DNA of 47,473 nucleotides, taken from positions 37,620 through 85,092 of the forward strand of contig JAGQRV010000029.1 in assembly GCA_020425125.1 (NCBI GenBank), in the 5' to 3' direction. Positions 24,648 through 32,516 of the stretch are shown here, one piece after another (the stretch's first letter is position 1; every line of letters starts with the position of its first letter). This DNA is from Paracoccaceae bacterium. Its GTDB lineage: Bacteria > Pseudomonadota > Alphaproteobacteria > Rhodobacterales > Rhodobacteraceae. The notes beneath the pieces were generated by a model, which did no database searches, was not told the origin of the DNA, and was given only the letters and a program-made list of their open reading frames with translations. Position numbers and translations under genes: made by a program.

Positions 24648-25388
24648 ATGACACAAGAAGCACGCCTTTTCAACAGTTTCGCACCGCTCCGGAACGTCTC
24701 GGCGTTCCTGACGCTGCTGAAGGCGGTGCAGAACCGCGGCCAGGGGCTGCCCGGCATGGGCACGTTCTACGGGCCAAGCGGGTTCGGCAAATCCACTGCG
24801 GCGATCTACGCCGCCAATACGGCCGATGCCTGCCTGGTGCAGATGAAGTCGGTCTGGACCCGCAAGAAGCTCTGCGAGGCGATCCTGTCGGAGCTGAGCC
24901 TGCCGCCGGCGGCGACGGTGGCGAACATGGTCGACCAGATCAGCGAGCAGCTGGCGATCACCGGCACGCCGCTTCTGATCGACGAGGCCGACGTGCTGGT
25001 CGCGAAGAAGATGGTCGAGATCGTGCGCGACATCTACGAGGCCTCGTTCGCGCCGGTGATCCTGATCGGCGAGGAGCTTCTGCCGCAGAAGCTGCAGCGC
25101 TGGGAGCGGGTCCACGGCCGGATGCTGCGCTGGGTCGCCGCCGAGCCGGGAAACGAGCGCGACTTCGACCTCCTCAAGGCCATGCGCTGTCCCGGGATCG
25201 AGATCGACGCGGGCCTGAGGGCGCAGATCCTGGCGCAGTCGCGCGGGTCGGTCCGGCGCATGTGCATCAACCTCGACCTCCTGCGCGAGCACGCTGAGCT
25301 GACCGGCGCGGCGGCGATCGCGGCCGGGGACTGGAAGGGCAAGTTCTATACCGGCGAGGCGCCGGCACCGCGGCGGGGGCTGCAATGA
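24648..25388 (+). CDS. Mu B-like AAA+ ATPase, transposition target selector
   Basis: 246 aa. Walker A GPSGFGKST, Walker B LLIDEADV, and an arginine-rich sensor region GRMLRW. The start at 24648 is preceded by GAGGAAGAG. Shorter than Mu B (312 aa) because it lacks Mu B's N-terminal HTH. It captures target DNA, stimulates the transposase and gives target immunity. 78 bp downstream of A. Confidence 0.92.
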   Translation: MTQEARLFNSFAPLRNVSAFLTLLKAVQNRGQGLPGMGTFYGPSGFGKSTAAIYAANTADACLVQMKSVWTRKKLCEAILSELSLPPAATVANMVDQISEQLAITGTPLLIDEADVLVAKKMVEIVRDIYEASFAPVILIGEELLPQKLQRWERVHGRMLRWVAAEPGNERDFDLLKAMRCPGIEIDAGLRAQILAQSRGSVRRMCINLDLLREHAELTGAAAIAAGDWKGKFYTGEAPAPRRGLQ

Positions 25389-25942
25389 GCAGGCGCGGGA
25401 TGGCGCAATACGTGGCCGTCGAGGAGCAGGAGCGGCGCGCCTGGGCGATCGCCGCGAGCCTCGCGACCTTCACCGCCTATCAGTTGGCAGCGCAATCCCA
25501 TGTGAGGCTGGAGATCGTTCGGCCGCTGATCCGGGCCTGGAAGCGCGAGGGGATCGTGAGCCTTCAGGCCGTGGGCCGGCGGCGGCGGCATGTCTATGCC
25601 TTCGTCGCGGCGCCGCGTGCGATCGCGCGCCCGGCGGGCAGCGCCGCCGAGAACATGTGGCGCACGGTGCGCAAGCTGCAGCGGTTCACCCCGGCGGACG
25701 TGCAGATGCATTCGAGTACCGGCGCCGCGCCGGTGTCCGAGGAGGATGCGCGCCGGTTCTGCGCGCTGCTGCTGCGGGCGGGCTATGTGCGGGTGCTGCG
25801 CAAGGCGGCGCTGGGGCGGCATCCGGCGATGTACCTGCTGGTGCGCGACACCGGGCCGAAGCCGCCCGAGGAGCGCCGGGTGCGGGCGGTCTGGGACCCG
25901 AACGAGCGCGCCTGGACCCATGTGCCGGAGCCCGCCGCATGA
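25385..25942 (+). CDS. Two-winged-helix early protein, 185 aa
   Basis: ATGA overlap with the B gene. N-terminal helix-turn-helix TAYQLAAQSHVRLEIVRPLI plus a wing GRRRRHVYAFVAA; the C-terminal half has a second one (ARRFCALLLRAGYVRVLRKA then MYLLVRDTG). Likely DNA binding. Homologous-looking genes sit behind B in alphaproteobacterial Mu-like phages; function not known. Confidence 0.75.
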   Translation: MSRRGMAQYVAVEEQERRAWAIAASLATFTAYQLAAQSHVRLEIVRPLIRAWKREGIVSLQAVGRRRRHVYAFVAAPRAIARPAGSAAENMWRTVRKLQRFTPADVQMHSSTGAAPVSEEDARRFCALLLRAGYVRVLRKAALGRHPAMYLLVRDTGPKPPEERRVRAVWDPNERAWTHVPEPAA

Positions 25943-26319
25943 GCGGGCCGGAGGAGATCGCGCGCGCCGCCTGGGGCGCGGCCCCGCCCGACTGGATCGA
26001 GGTGCTGGCGCGGGCCTGCGCGCGGACGAGCCAGAACCAGGTGGCGAAGCGGCTGGGACGGTCGGCGTCGCTGGTGAGCACGGTGCTGCGCGGCAGTTAC
26101 CGGGGCGACATGGCGGCGGTCGAGGAGCGGGTCCGGGGCGTGCTGATGGCCCGGACCGTGGATTGCCCGGCGCTGGGCACGATCCCGGCACAGGTCTGCC
26201 AGGACTGGCGGGCCCGGGCGCGCAGCTTCGCCGGCGTCAATGCTCTGCGCGTGCAGATGTTTCGGGCGTGCCGCAATTGCCCGCGAAACCGCAAGGAGGA
26301 CCGCGATGTCGAAACTTGA
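25939..26319 (+). CDS. HTH protein with cysteine pair, 126 aa
   Basis: ATGA-coupled. XRE-like helix-turn-helix TSQNQVAKRLGRSASLVSTV followed by LRGSYRGDMAAVEERVRGVL. The C-terminus has CQDWRARA and RACRNCPRNRK, a possible metal site. Probably a DNA-binding accessory protein. Confidence 0.75.
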   Translation: MSGPEEIARAAWGAAPPDWIEVLARACARTSQNQVAKRLGRSASLVSTVLRGSYRGDMAAVEERVRGVLMARTVDCPALGTIPAQVCQDWRARARSFAGVNALRVQMFRACRNCPRNRKEDRDVET

Positions 26320-26542
26320 GCGGATCGAGATCGACCAGACCGCGAGGCTGGTGCTGGGCGGGCCGGTGACGCTGTTCCTGGGCGCGCCGGTGGTGGTGCC
26401 CTGGTTCGGGCCGCTGCCCGGCCGGACGGTTCGCGGCCTCCTGGCCTGGTGGTGCGAGGCGCGGTTCGAGGAGCTGTCGAATGAGCCCGCCCTGGCGGCA
26501 GGCAATCGCCGCGAAGCCGCGGCGCGAACGAAAGGAGCGTGA
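26306..26542 (+). CDS. Small early protein, 78 aa
   Basis: MSKLERIEIDQTARLVLGGP with a beta-rich first half and a C-terminal basic helix. AAGGAGG lies seven bases before the ATG at 26306. Overlaps the HTH gene by 14 bp. No motif recognised. Confidence 0.6.
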   Translation: MSKLERIEIDQTARLVLGGPVTLFLGAPVVVPWFGPLPGRTVRGLLAWWCEARFEELSNEPALAAGNRREAAARTKGA

Positions 26543-26543
26543 G

Positions 26544-27167
26544 ATGAGCTACACCGAAGAGACCTATCCCGAAGGCTACATGAAGGCGTCGGACGGCAGC
26601 CTGGTGCCGGTCGCGAAGGTGAAGCCGCAGCACAAGCTCGAGGACGAGATGGTGCGCGGGCTGGCCGAGGGCGCGATCACGCTGAGCGAGACGCTGGCCG
26701 CGTTCAAGGCACGGGCGCTGGGGCGCGCGGCGGACTTCCAGGAAATGCTGGCGCAGGAATACGCGACAGCACGCGGCGGCGCGCAGGGCAACGTCACCTT
26801 CAAGAGCTACGACGGCTCGATCGAGATGCAGGTCGCGGTGTCGAAGACGCTGACCTTCGGGCCGGAGCTGCAATCGGCCAAGGCGCTGATCGACGGCTGT
26901 ATCGCGCGCTGGTCGGAGGGCGCGAACGACAACATCCGGGTGCTGGTCAACGACGCCTTCCAGGTCAACAAGGTCGGCCGGATCGATACCCAGAGGGTGC
27001 TGGCGCTGCGGCGGCTCGACATCGAGGACGCGGACTGGCAGCGCGCGATGCAGGCGATCTCGGACGCGCTGCGGGTGCATTCCACCAAGACGTATCTGCG
27101 GTTCTACAGCGTCGACCCCGAGACCGGCGTGAAGCGGCCGATCCCGCTCGACCTGGCGGTGCTGTGA
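26544..27167 (+). CDS. DUF3164-family protein of Mu-like phages
   Basis: 207 aa. Signature segments: GYMKASDGSLVPVAKVKPQH at the N-terminus, NVTFKSYDGSIEMQVAVSKT, and WSEGANDNIRVLVNDAFQVN. DUF3164 is almost confined to transposable phages and usually sits between B and gemA, as here. Start at 26544 with AAAGGAGCG. Biochemical role unknown. Confidence 0.9.
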   Translation: MSYTEETYPEGYMKASDGSLVPVAKVKPQHKLEDEMVRGLAEGAITLSETLAAFKARALGRAADFQEMLAQEYATARGGAQGNVTFKSYDGSIEMQVAVSKTLTFGPELQSAKALIDGCIARWSEGANDNIRVLVNDAFQVNKVGRIDTQRVLALRRLDIEDADWQRAMQAISDALRVHSTKTYLRFYSVDPETGVKRPIPLDLAVL

Positions 27168-27610
27168 GCCGGGCGCTGCAGAAGCTGATCCATGCGGGCT
27201 GCCGCGAGCTGGGGATCGATGCCGACACGCGGCACGATCTGCAGCTGGCGACGACCGGCAAGGCGAGCCTGTCGGAGATGACCGAGGCCGAGCTGCAGCT
27301 GGTGGTGGACCGGCTGAAGGAAAAGGGGTTCCGCCCGGTGGCCCGCGGCGGAGGGCGGCGCGAGCAGGCGCCGCGGGCCGATCTGCGTCTGATCCATGTG
27401 CTGTGGTCGGCGCTGGGGCGGGCCGGGAAGCTCGAGAAGCCGGGGCGCGCAGGGCTCAACGCCTTCATCCGGCGTCGGTTCGGTGCGGCCTGGGGCTCGG
27501 TTCCGGCCGACATCGACATGCTGCGCGACCACGCGAGGATCAGCGCGGTGATCGAGGCGCTGAAGCAGTGGTGCGACCGCGAGGGCGTGCCGTTCGACCG
27601 GGACCGGTGA
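27164..27610 (+). CDS. gemA: GemA-like regulatory protein (Mu gp16 / DUF1018), GTG start
   Basis: 148 aa. Begins with GTG overlapping the previous TGA. Family marks: LIHAGCRELGIDADTRHDLQ, TGKASLSEMTEAELQLVVDR and LKEKGFRPV, ending IEALKQWCDREGVPFDRDR. In Mu, GemA modulates host genes and DNA supercoiling late in the early phase. Confidence 0.88.
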   Translation: MSRALQKLIHAGCRELGIDADTRHDLQLATTGKASLSEMTEAELQLVVDRLKEKGFRPVARGGGRREQAPRADLRLIHVLWSALGRAGKLEKPGRAGLNAFIRRRFGAAWGSVPADIDMLRDHARISAVIEALKQWCDREGVPFDRDR

Positions 27611-27612
27611 GC

Positions 27613-27867
27613 ATGGCCCGCCCCCGCATCACCGACCACGCCCTGCTGCGGTATCTCGAGCGGCACCTGGGCGTCGATGTGGAGGCGCATCGGCGCGACA
27701 TGCAACGCGCCGTTGAACGGGGCGTCGAAGAGGGCGCTTGCGGGGTCCTGACCGAGGGGCTGCGCTTCGTGATTCGGGGCAGGGCGGTCGTCACCTGCAT
27801 GCGGTCCAGCGAGCCCGACATCCGCACCGGCCGGGCGCGCGGGCGCCGGGGGGCGATCGATGAGTGA
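27613..27867 (+). CDS. Small phage protein, 84 aa
   Basis: ARPRITDHALLRYLERHLGV then DVEAHRRDMQRAVERGVEEG and FVIRGRAVVTCMRS. Resembles the short 'RITDHALLRYLERVxGxD' proteins found before mor in Mu-like prophages, a fold akin to small RNase or toxin-like beta proteins. Function unknown. Overlaps the activator gene by 8 bp. Confidence 0.7.
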   Translation: MARPRITDHALLRYLERHLGVDVEAHRRDMQRAVERGVEEGACGVLTEGLRFVIRGRAVVTCMRSSEPDIRTGRARGRRGAIDE

Positions 27868-28243
27868 GCTGATCGGCGTTGCGGCCGAGATCGCCGCGGT
27901 GATCGGCGAGGCGCAGGCGCGGCGCCTGTTCGCGGCGCGCGGCGGGACCCAGATCACGATCCCGAAAGCGGCGGCGGGCAGCGCCCTGGCCGAGCTGGTG
28001 GGCGAGGTCGATGCGCAGCGGATGATCGCGCATTTCGGGCACGGCCGGATCGACCTGCCGATGGGCGACGCGCGCGGCATCCGCGGCCGGCGGGCGCGGG
28101 CGATGGAGATGCTGCGCGACGGCGCCTCGCTGCGCCAGGTCGCGTTGGCCTGCGACCTGAACATCCGCACGGTCACCAATTACCGCGCCGAGCTCGACGG
28201 CCGGGACGACCGGCAGCTGCCGCTTCCCTTTGACAGAAGCTGA
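27860..28243 (+). CDS. mor: Mor/C-family transcriptional activator
   Basis: 127 aa. N-terminal dimerisation part AEIAAVIGEAQARRLFAARG and beta strand TQITIP, then the C-terminal HTH ARAMEMLRDGASLRQVALAC and DLNIRTVTNYRAEL, as in Mor/C. In Mu, Mor activates the middle promoter and C the late ones; here only one such gene is visible between early and late blocks, so it may do both. It lies 45 bp before the first shared dyad. Confidence 0.82.
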   Translation: MSELIGVAAEIAAVIGEAQARRLFAARGGTQITIPKAAAGSALAELVGEVDAQRMIAHFGHGRIDLPMGDARGIRGRRARAMEMLRDGASLRQVALACDLNIRTVTNYRAELDGRDDRQLPLPFDRS

Positions 28244-28287
28244 TCCCTGACGCAGTGTCGGGGCAGGGCCGCGGCGACGCCGGCACG

Positions 28288-28307
28288 GCCATGGAAAGCG
28301 TTCCAAG
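28288..28307. promoter_or_regulatory. Late activator site, copy 1
   Basis: GCCATGGAAAGCGTTCCAAG. Dyad TGGAA-AGCG-TTCCA. It matches the site at 35585 in 19 of 20 bases. Located 110 bp upstream of the first late gene. Position corresponds to Mu Plys/Pm. Confidence 0.65.
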
Positions 28308-28416
28308 TCCCTTCCAGACAACGACAATGGCAGGTTGCAGGCACCGATCCAGCGAACGGAGCCGTGCCAGTGCCGATTTCGAGTAGACCCGCCGCGACCC
28401 GCCCGGACCGACCGGC

Positions 28417-28764
28417 GTGACCTTCGACCTCCTCGATCTGGCGATCAAGGTCGGGACCTTCATGATCTCGATCGCGGCGATGGTGGTGGCGTGGTTCGCC
28501 AGCCGCTCGAAGCATGTCGACACCCGGATCGAGGCCGGCGCGAAGCGTCTCGACGACCTGGACCGCCGCACCCAGACGCTGGAGCAGGTGATCCAGACCC
28601 TGCCGGGCAAGGACGACCTGCATTCGCTGGAGATCGGCATGACGAAGATCAGCGGGCAGCTCGACGTGATGACCGAGGCGATGTCGGGCCACCGCGAGAT
28701 CATGAAGCGGCTGGAGACGATCGTCAGCCGGCACGAGGACCATCTTCTGGAGGGCAAGCGATGA
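28417..28764 (+). CDS. DUF2730-family phage protein (GTG start)
   Basis: 115 aa. One N-terminal TM helix (LAIKVGTFMISIAAMVVAWF), then a long coiled coil (IEAGAKRLDDLDRRTQTLEQ to ETIVSRHEDHLLEG). Matches the membrane-anchored coiled-coil layout of DUF2730 in Mu-like phages, possibly a lysis or inner-membrane accessory protein. First gene of the late block. Confidence 0.85.
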   Translation: MTFDLLDLAIKVGTFMISIAAMVVAWFASRSKHVDTRIEAGAKRLDDLDRRTQTLEQVIQTLPGKDDLHSLEIGMTKISGQLDVMTEAMSGHREIMKRLETIVSRHEDHLLEGKR

Positions 28765-29057
28765 GCTACGAGGACACGGTGCGCCGCCATCGCCGGCTGG
28801 CCATCCTGCGGCACCTGGAGCAGTGCAGCGAATACGCCTCGAACGCCTCGATCCTGACCGACGTGCTGGCGGGGCTCGGCCTGCGCTCGACCCGCTCGCA
28901 GGTCACGACCGATCTGGTCTGGCTGAAGGACAACGGGTTCGTCAACCTGGCCGATCACGGCGATTTCATGGTCGTGACCGCGACGCAGGAAGGCGTCGAG
29001 ATCGCCCGCGGTGTGACCACGCATCCCGAAATCCAGCGTCCCCGGCCGAGGGGCTGA
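28761..29057 (+). CDS. Winged-helix phage protein, VpaChn25_0724/ArsR-like
   Basis: 98 aa, ATGA-coupled. RRLAILRHLEQCSEYASNAS, LGLRSTRSQVTTDLVWLKDN then the wing NLADHGDFMVVTATQEGVEI. This family stands just before the small terminase in Mu-like phages. Likely DNA binding, perhaps in packaging. Confidence 0.85.
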   Translation: MSYEDTVRRHRRLAILRHLEQCSEYASNASILTDVLAGLGLRSTRSQVTTDLVWLKDNGFVNLADHGDFMVVTATQEGVEIARGVTTHPEIQRPRPRG

Positions 29058-29058
29058 G

Positions 29059-29595
29059 ATGCCCCCGCCCCGCAAGGTCGACCTGCTTCCCGCCGAACTG
29101 AAAGGCTGGCTGCGCGACGAGTTGGTCGCGCGGGGCTTCGCCGATTATGAGGCGCTGGCCGAGGATCTGAATTGCCGGCTCAAGGAGGCGGGGCTTGAGC
29201 TGCGGATCCAGAAGAGCGCGATCCATGCCTTCGGTCAGGACTTTCGGGACTACGCGGAGGCGCAGGCTACCGCGCAGGAGGAAATTCGCGCGTTCCTTCA
29301 GGAGGCCAGCCTGAAGCACGAGGTGGATGTGACCTCGGCCCTCTTTCAGCAGCTGACGACGATCCAATGGCGGCTGCAGATGCTGATGTCAGAACCTGGC
29401 GGTTTGCCCGACCCGCGAGGGATGAAGGATCTGACGTCGGCACTGAACAATCTGATCCGGTCCACCGACCTGCGCGAAAAGCTGGTCGCGGACGAGCGCC
29501 GCGCCCAATCGGCGCGCCTGGAAGACGCAGTCGCCAAAGGCGAGCTGGACAAGCATGCGGCGCAGAAGGCCCGCGAGATCATGGGTTTCGTATGA
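29059..29595 (+). CDS. Small terminase subunit (DUF3486, Mu gp27-like)
   Basis: 178 aa. RKVDLLPAELKGWLRDELVA, FADYEALAEDLNCRL, and KSAIHAFGQDFRDYAEAQAT give the family's helix-turn-helix and coiled coil; SLKHEVDVTSALFQQLTTIQ follows. It recognises phage DNA for packaging with the large subunit, from which it is separated here by a methyltransferase and a small gene. Confidence 0.88.
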   Translation: MPPPRKVDLLPAELKGWLRDELVARGFADYEALAEDLNCRLKEAGLELRIQKSAIHAFGQDFRDYAEAQATAQEEIRAFLQEASLKHEVDVTSALFQQLTTIQWRLQMLMSEPGGLPDPRGMKDLTSALNNLIRSTDLREKLVADERRAQSARLEDAVAKGELDKHAAQKAREIMGFV

Positions 29596-30347
29596 TCGCG
29601 AGGGTATTCACAATGCTGCAAGCCGTTACCATCGGCGCCGCCACGCTCATCTGCGGCGACGTCCTGACCAGCCTCGATGGGGTCGGTCCCGTCGACGCCG
29701 TCATCACCGATCCGCCCTATTCCTCGGGCGGCACGCATACCGGCGACCGGACCCAGCCGCCGTCGAAGAAATACGTGAAGAGCGACAGCGCGAACCGCCG
29801 GCTGCCGGATTTCGGCGGCGACATGCGGGACCAGCGGTCCTTCGTCCTGTTCAACACGCTCTGGGCCTCGAAGGCGCTCGACCTGACCCGCGAGGGTGGC
29901 GTGATCGCCACCTTCACCGACTGGCGCCAGCTTGCGGTGACCACCGATTACGTGCAGGCGGGCGGCTGGATCTGGCGCGGCGTGGCGGTCTGGGCGAAGC
30001 TCTCGGCCCGCCCGCAAAGGGGGCGTTACGCCAACAGCTGCGAATACGCGGTCTGGGGCTCGAAGGGCGCGATGCCGTTCGAACGCGGCGTGCCGCCGCT
30101 GCCGGGCGTCTTCACCCATGGCGCACCGCGCGAACGCGTGCACATCACCCAGAAGCCGGTCGGGCTGATGGAAGACCTGGTGGCGATCTGCGCGCCGGGC
30201 GGCACCGTGCTCGATCCGTTCATGGGCTCGGGCACGACCGGCATCGCGGCGCTGAGCAGCGGCCGGAAGTTCGTCGGGATCGAAAAGAGCCCCGAACTGT
30301 TCGACGCCGCGGTCGAGCGCATCCGCCATCACGCGGAGCCGGCATGA
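29592..30347 (+). CDS. DNA methyltransferase (N6-adenine/N4-cytosine type) in the packaging operon
   Basis: 251 aa. Catalytic motif IV AVITDPPYSSGG near residue 40 and the AdoMet motif I TVLDPFMGSGTTGIAALSSG near 205: the order IV then I marks a beta-class enzyme. ATGA-coupled to the small terminase; an ATG seven codons in (29613) is an alternative start. No restriction partner is near, so it is an orphan enzyme that probably modifies phage DNA against host restriction, a role played by Mom in Mu. Confidence 0.9.
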   Translation: MIARVFTMLQAVTIGAATLICGDVLTSLDGVGPVDAVITDPPYSSGGTHTGDRTQPPSKKYVKSDSANRRLPDFGGDMRDQRSFVLFNTLWASKALDLTREGGVIATFTDWRQLAVTTDYVQAGGWIWRGVAVWAKLSARPQRGRYANSCEYAVWGSKGAMPFERGVPPLPGVFTHGAPRERVHITQKPVGLMEDLVAICAPGGTVLDPFMGSGTTGIAALSSGRKFVGIEKSPELFDAAVERIRHHAEPA

Positions 30348-30562
30348 AACCTACGCGCTTCTACTGGATCGACATCGACGGCCGGAAGTCGCCCCTGTTC
30401 GAGACCACGGACGAGGCGCGGCGGAACGCCGTCGCACGGGCCTTCACGCCGCGCAAGTCCGGCCGCGGCGGCGCCGATCCGCGCGATCACGTCGCGACGC
30501 TCTGGCCGCTGCTGGAGGAGTGGGGCTGGCGGATCATTGCGCGCGGCGGGGTGCGGCCGTGA
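30344..30562 (+). CDS. Small phage protein between methyltransferase and terminase, 72 aa
   Basis: MKPTRFYWIDIDGRKSPLFE, then basic FTPRKSGRGGADPRDH and WPLLEEWGWRIIARGG. Coupled at both ends (ATGA; GTGA). No family recognised. Confidence 0.65.
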   Translation: MKPTRFYWIDIDGRKSPLFETTDEARRNAVARAFTPRKSGRGGADPRDHVATLWPLLEEWGWRIIARGGVRP

Positions 30563-31962
30563 AGCTGGCGGTCGCGCCGGTCATCGACTTCTATCCTTAC
30601 CAGCAACGCTGGCTGCAGGACCGGAGCCGGTTCAAGATCGGCATGATGTCGCGCCAGATCGGCAAGACCTTCACCACCTGCGGGGAATGCGTCGACGACT
30701 GCATCGGCGCCGAGATCGAGGGGCGGCGGGCGCGCTGGGTGATCCTGAGCCGCGGCGAACGCCAGGCGGCCGAGGCGATGGCGGAGGCGATCCAGCCGAT
30801 CACGCGGGCGTTTTACGCGGCCTACAACACCCTCTTGAAGGGGGGCGACCCGCAATATTCCGAAGGCGAATTCCGCGCGCCGCAGGAGAAGGGGCCGGAC
30901 GCGGTCTACAAGTCGCTGGAGGTGAAGTATCCCGGCGGCTCGCGCATCACCGCGCTGCCGGCAAACCCCGACACTGCGCGCGGGTTTTCGGCCAACGTCA
31001 TCCTCGACGAGTTCGCCTTCCATGCGAAGAGCCGCGAGATCTGGACCGCGCTTTTCCCGGTGATCTCGAAGGGCGGGCAGAAGCTGCGCGTGATCTCGAC
31101 CCCGAACGGCAAGGGCAACAAGTTCTTCGAGCTGATGACGGCCGAGGACAGCGTCTGGTCGCGCCACGCGATCGACATCTACCAGGCGGTGGCCGAGGGC
31201 TGCCCGCGCGACGTCGCGGAGCTGCGCGCCGGCATGGCCGACGAGGATGCCTGGGCGCAGGAATACGAGCTGAAATGGCTGGACGAGGCGTCAAGCTGGC
31301 TCGACTACGACCTGATCTCGTCCTGCGAGGACGTGCTGGCCGGGCGGCCGATCCGCTACAATGACGGGCCCTGCTTCGTCGGTGTCGACATCGCGGCCCG
31401 CAACGACCTCTTCGTGATCTGGGTGCTGGAGGCGGTCGACGGCCGGCTGGTCACCCGCGAGGTGATCGCCCAGCGGCGGGTGAGCTTCGCGCGCCAGGAT
31501 GAGCTGCTCGACGACGTGTTCCGCCGCTACCGCGTGGTGCGTTGCGCGATGGACCAGACGGGCATGGGCGAGAAGCCGGTCGAGGATGCGAAGGCCCGCT
31601 ACGGTGAGACGCGCGTCGAGGGCGTGCTGTTCTCGACCGCCTCCAAGCTCGGCCTGGCGACCGGCCTGAAGGAGGGGATGCAGGACCGCACGGTGCTGAT
31701 CCCGGCGGGCGACCCGGTGCTGCGCGCCGACCTGCACGCGATCAAGAGCCGGGTGGGCGTCACCGGCATCCGCCGCCTGGTGGCCGAGGGCGAGACCGAC
31801 GGACATGCCGACCGGTTCTGGGCGCTGGCGCTCGCGGTCGGCTGCGCCGAGACCGAGTACCAGCCCTACGCCTATCGCCCGGTGCCGCGCAGCGGCGGGC
31901 ACGATTTCGACCGCCCGGTTCGGGCGACGGCAGGATTTTCAGCTCGCAAGGGGGTGTGGTGA
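30559..31962 (+). CDS. Terminase large subunit, Mu gp28-like (GTG start)
   Basis: 467 aa. ATPase: Walker A-like SRQIGKTFTT, Walker B NVILDEFAFH, and motif III around LRVISTPNGKGNKF. The C-terminal RNase H-like nuclease has FVGVDIAARNDLFVIWVLEA and AMDQTGMGEKPVEDA. GTG at 30559 overlaps the previous TGA. Packages DNA into proheads and cuts it by the headful. Confidence 0.95.
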   Translation: MKLAVAPVIDFYPYQQRWLQDRSRFKIGMMSRQIGKTFTTCGECVDDCIGAEIEGRRARWVILSRGERQAAEAMAEAIQPITRAFYAAYNTLLKGGDPQYSEGEFRAPQEKGPDAVYKSLEVKYPGGSRITALPANPDTARGFSANVILDEFAFHAKSREIWTALFPVISKGGQKLRVISTPNGKGNKFFELMTAEDSVWSRHAIDIYQAVAEGCPRDVAELRAGMADEDAWAQEYELKWLDEASSWLDYDLISSCEDVLAGRPIRYNDGPCFVGVDIAARNDLFVIWVLEAVDGRLVTREVIAQRRVSFARQDELLDDVFRRYRVVRCAMDQTGMGEKPVEDAKARYGETRVEGVLFSTASKLGLATGLKEGMQDRTVLIPAGDPVLRADLHAIKSRVGVTGIRRLVAEGETDGHADRFWALALAVGCAETEYQPYAYRPVPRSGGHDFDRPVRATAGFSARKGVW

Positions 31963-32513
31963 TGACGCAATCCGGCAATGACCGAGGGGACCTGTTTTCG
32001 GATGCGCTTGCGATCACGCTGCCGCATGAGGGCGGCTTCGTGAATCATCCCGACGATCCGGGCGGCGCCACCAACATGGGCATCACGCGGGCGACGCTGG
32101 CCGCATGGCGCGGAGGACCCGTGTCCGTTGCCGATATGCGCGCCCTGACCGAAGCCGAGGCGGCGGCGATCTACCGGGCGCGGTACTGGTCGGCGGTCCA
32201 TGGCGACGCGCTTCCTGCCGGCGTCGGGGCCGTGGTCTTCGATTTCGGGGTCAATGCCGGCACCGGCCGCGCGATCCGCCTTCTCCAGGCGACCGTCGGC
32301 GCGGTTGCTGACGGGATCATCGGTCCGAAGACGCTCGCGGCCGTCCGTGCCTTGCCGCCCGGCACCGTGATCGAGGAGTTCTCCTGGGGCCGCCTCGAGC
32401 ATTACTGCAGCCTCGGCATCTTCAGGTCGTTCGGCCGCGGCTGGGTCCGGCGCACCACCCAGGTGCGCAAGGCCGGCCTGGCGCTGACCGCCGGGTCGCG
32501 GGCGGGAGCGTAA
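31962..32513 (+). CDS. GH108-family endolysin (N-acetylmuramidase)
   Basis: 183 aa. The GH108 signature LPHEGGFVNHPDDPGGATNM has the catalytic Glu in HEGG; then GITRATLAAW and AVVFDFGVNAGTGRAIRLLQ and the peptidoglycan-binding-like part with DGIIGPKTLAAVRAL. It cleaves the glycan backbone for lysis. Lies between large terminase and portal instead of in a separate lysis cassette. No signal peptide, so it needs a holin. Confidence 0.93.
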   Translation: MTQSGNDRGDLFSDALAITLPHEGGFVNHPDDPGGATNMGITRATLAAWRGGPVSVADMRALTEAEAAAIYRARYWSAVHGDALPAGVGAVVFDFGVNAGTGRAIRLLQATVGAVADGIIGPKTLAAVRALPPGTVIEEFSWGRLEHYCSLGIFRSFGRGWVRRTTQVRKAGLALTAGSRAGA

Positions 32514-32516
32514 GGC

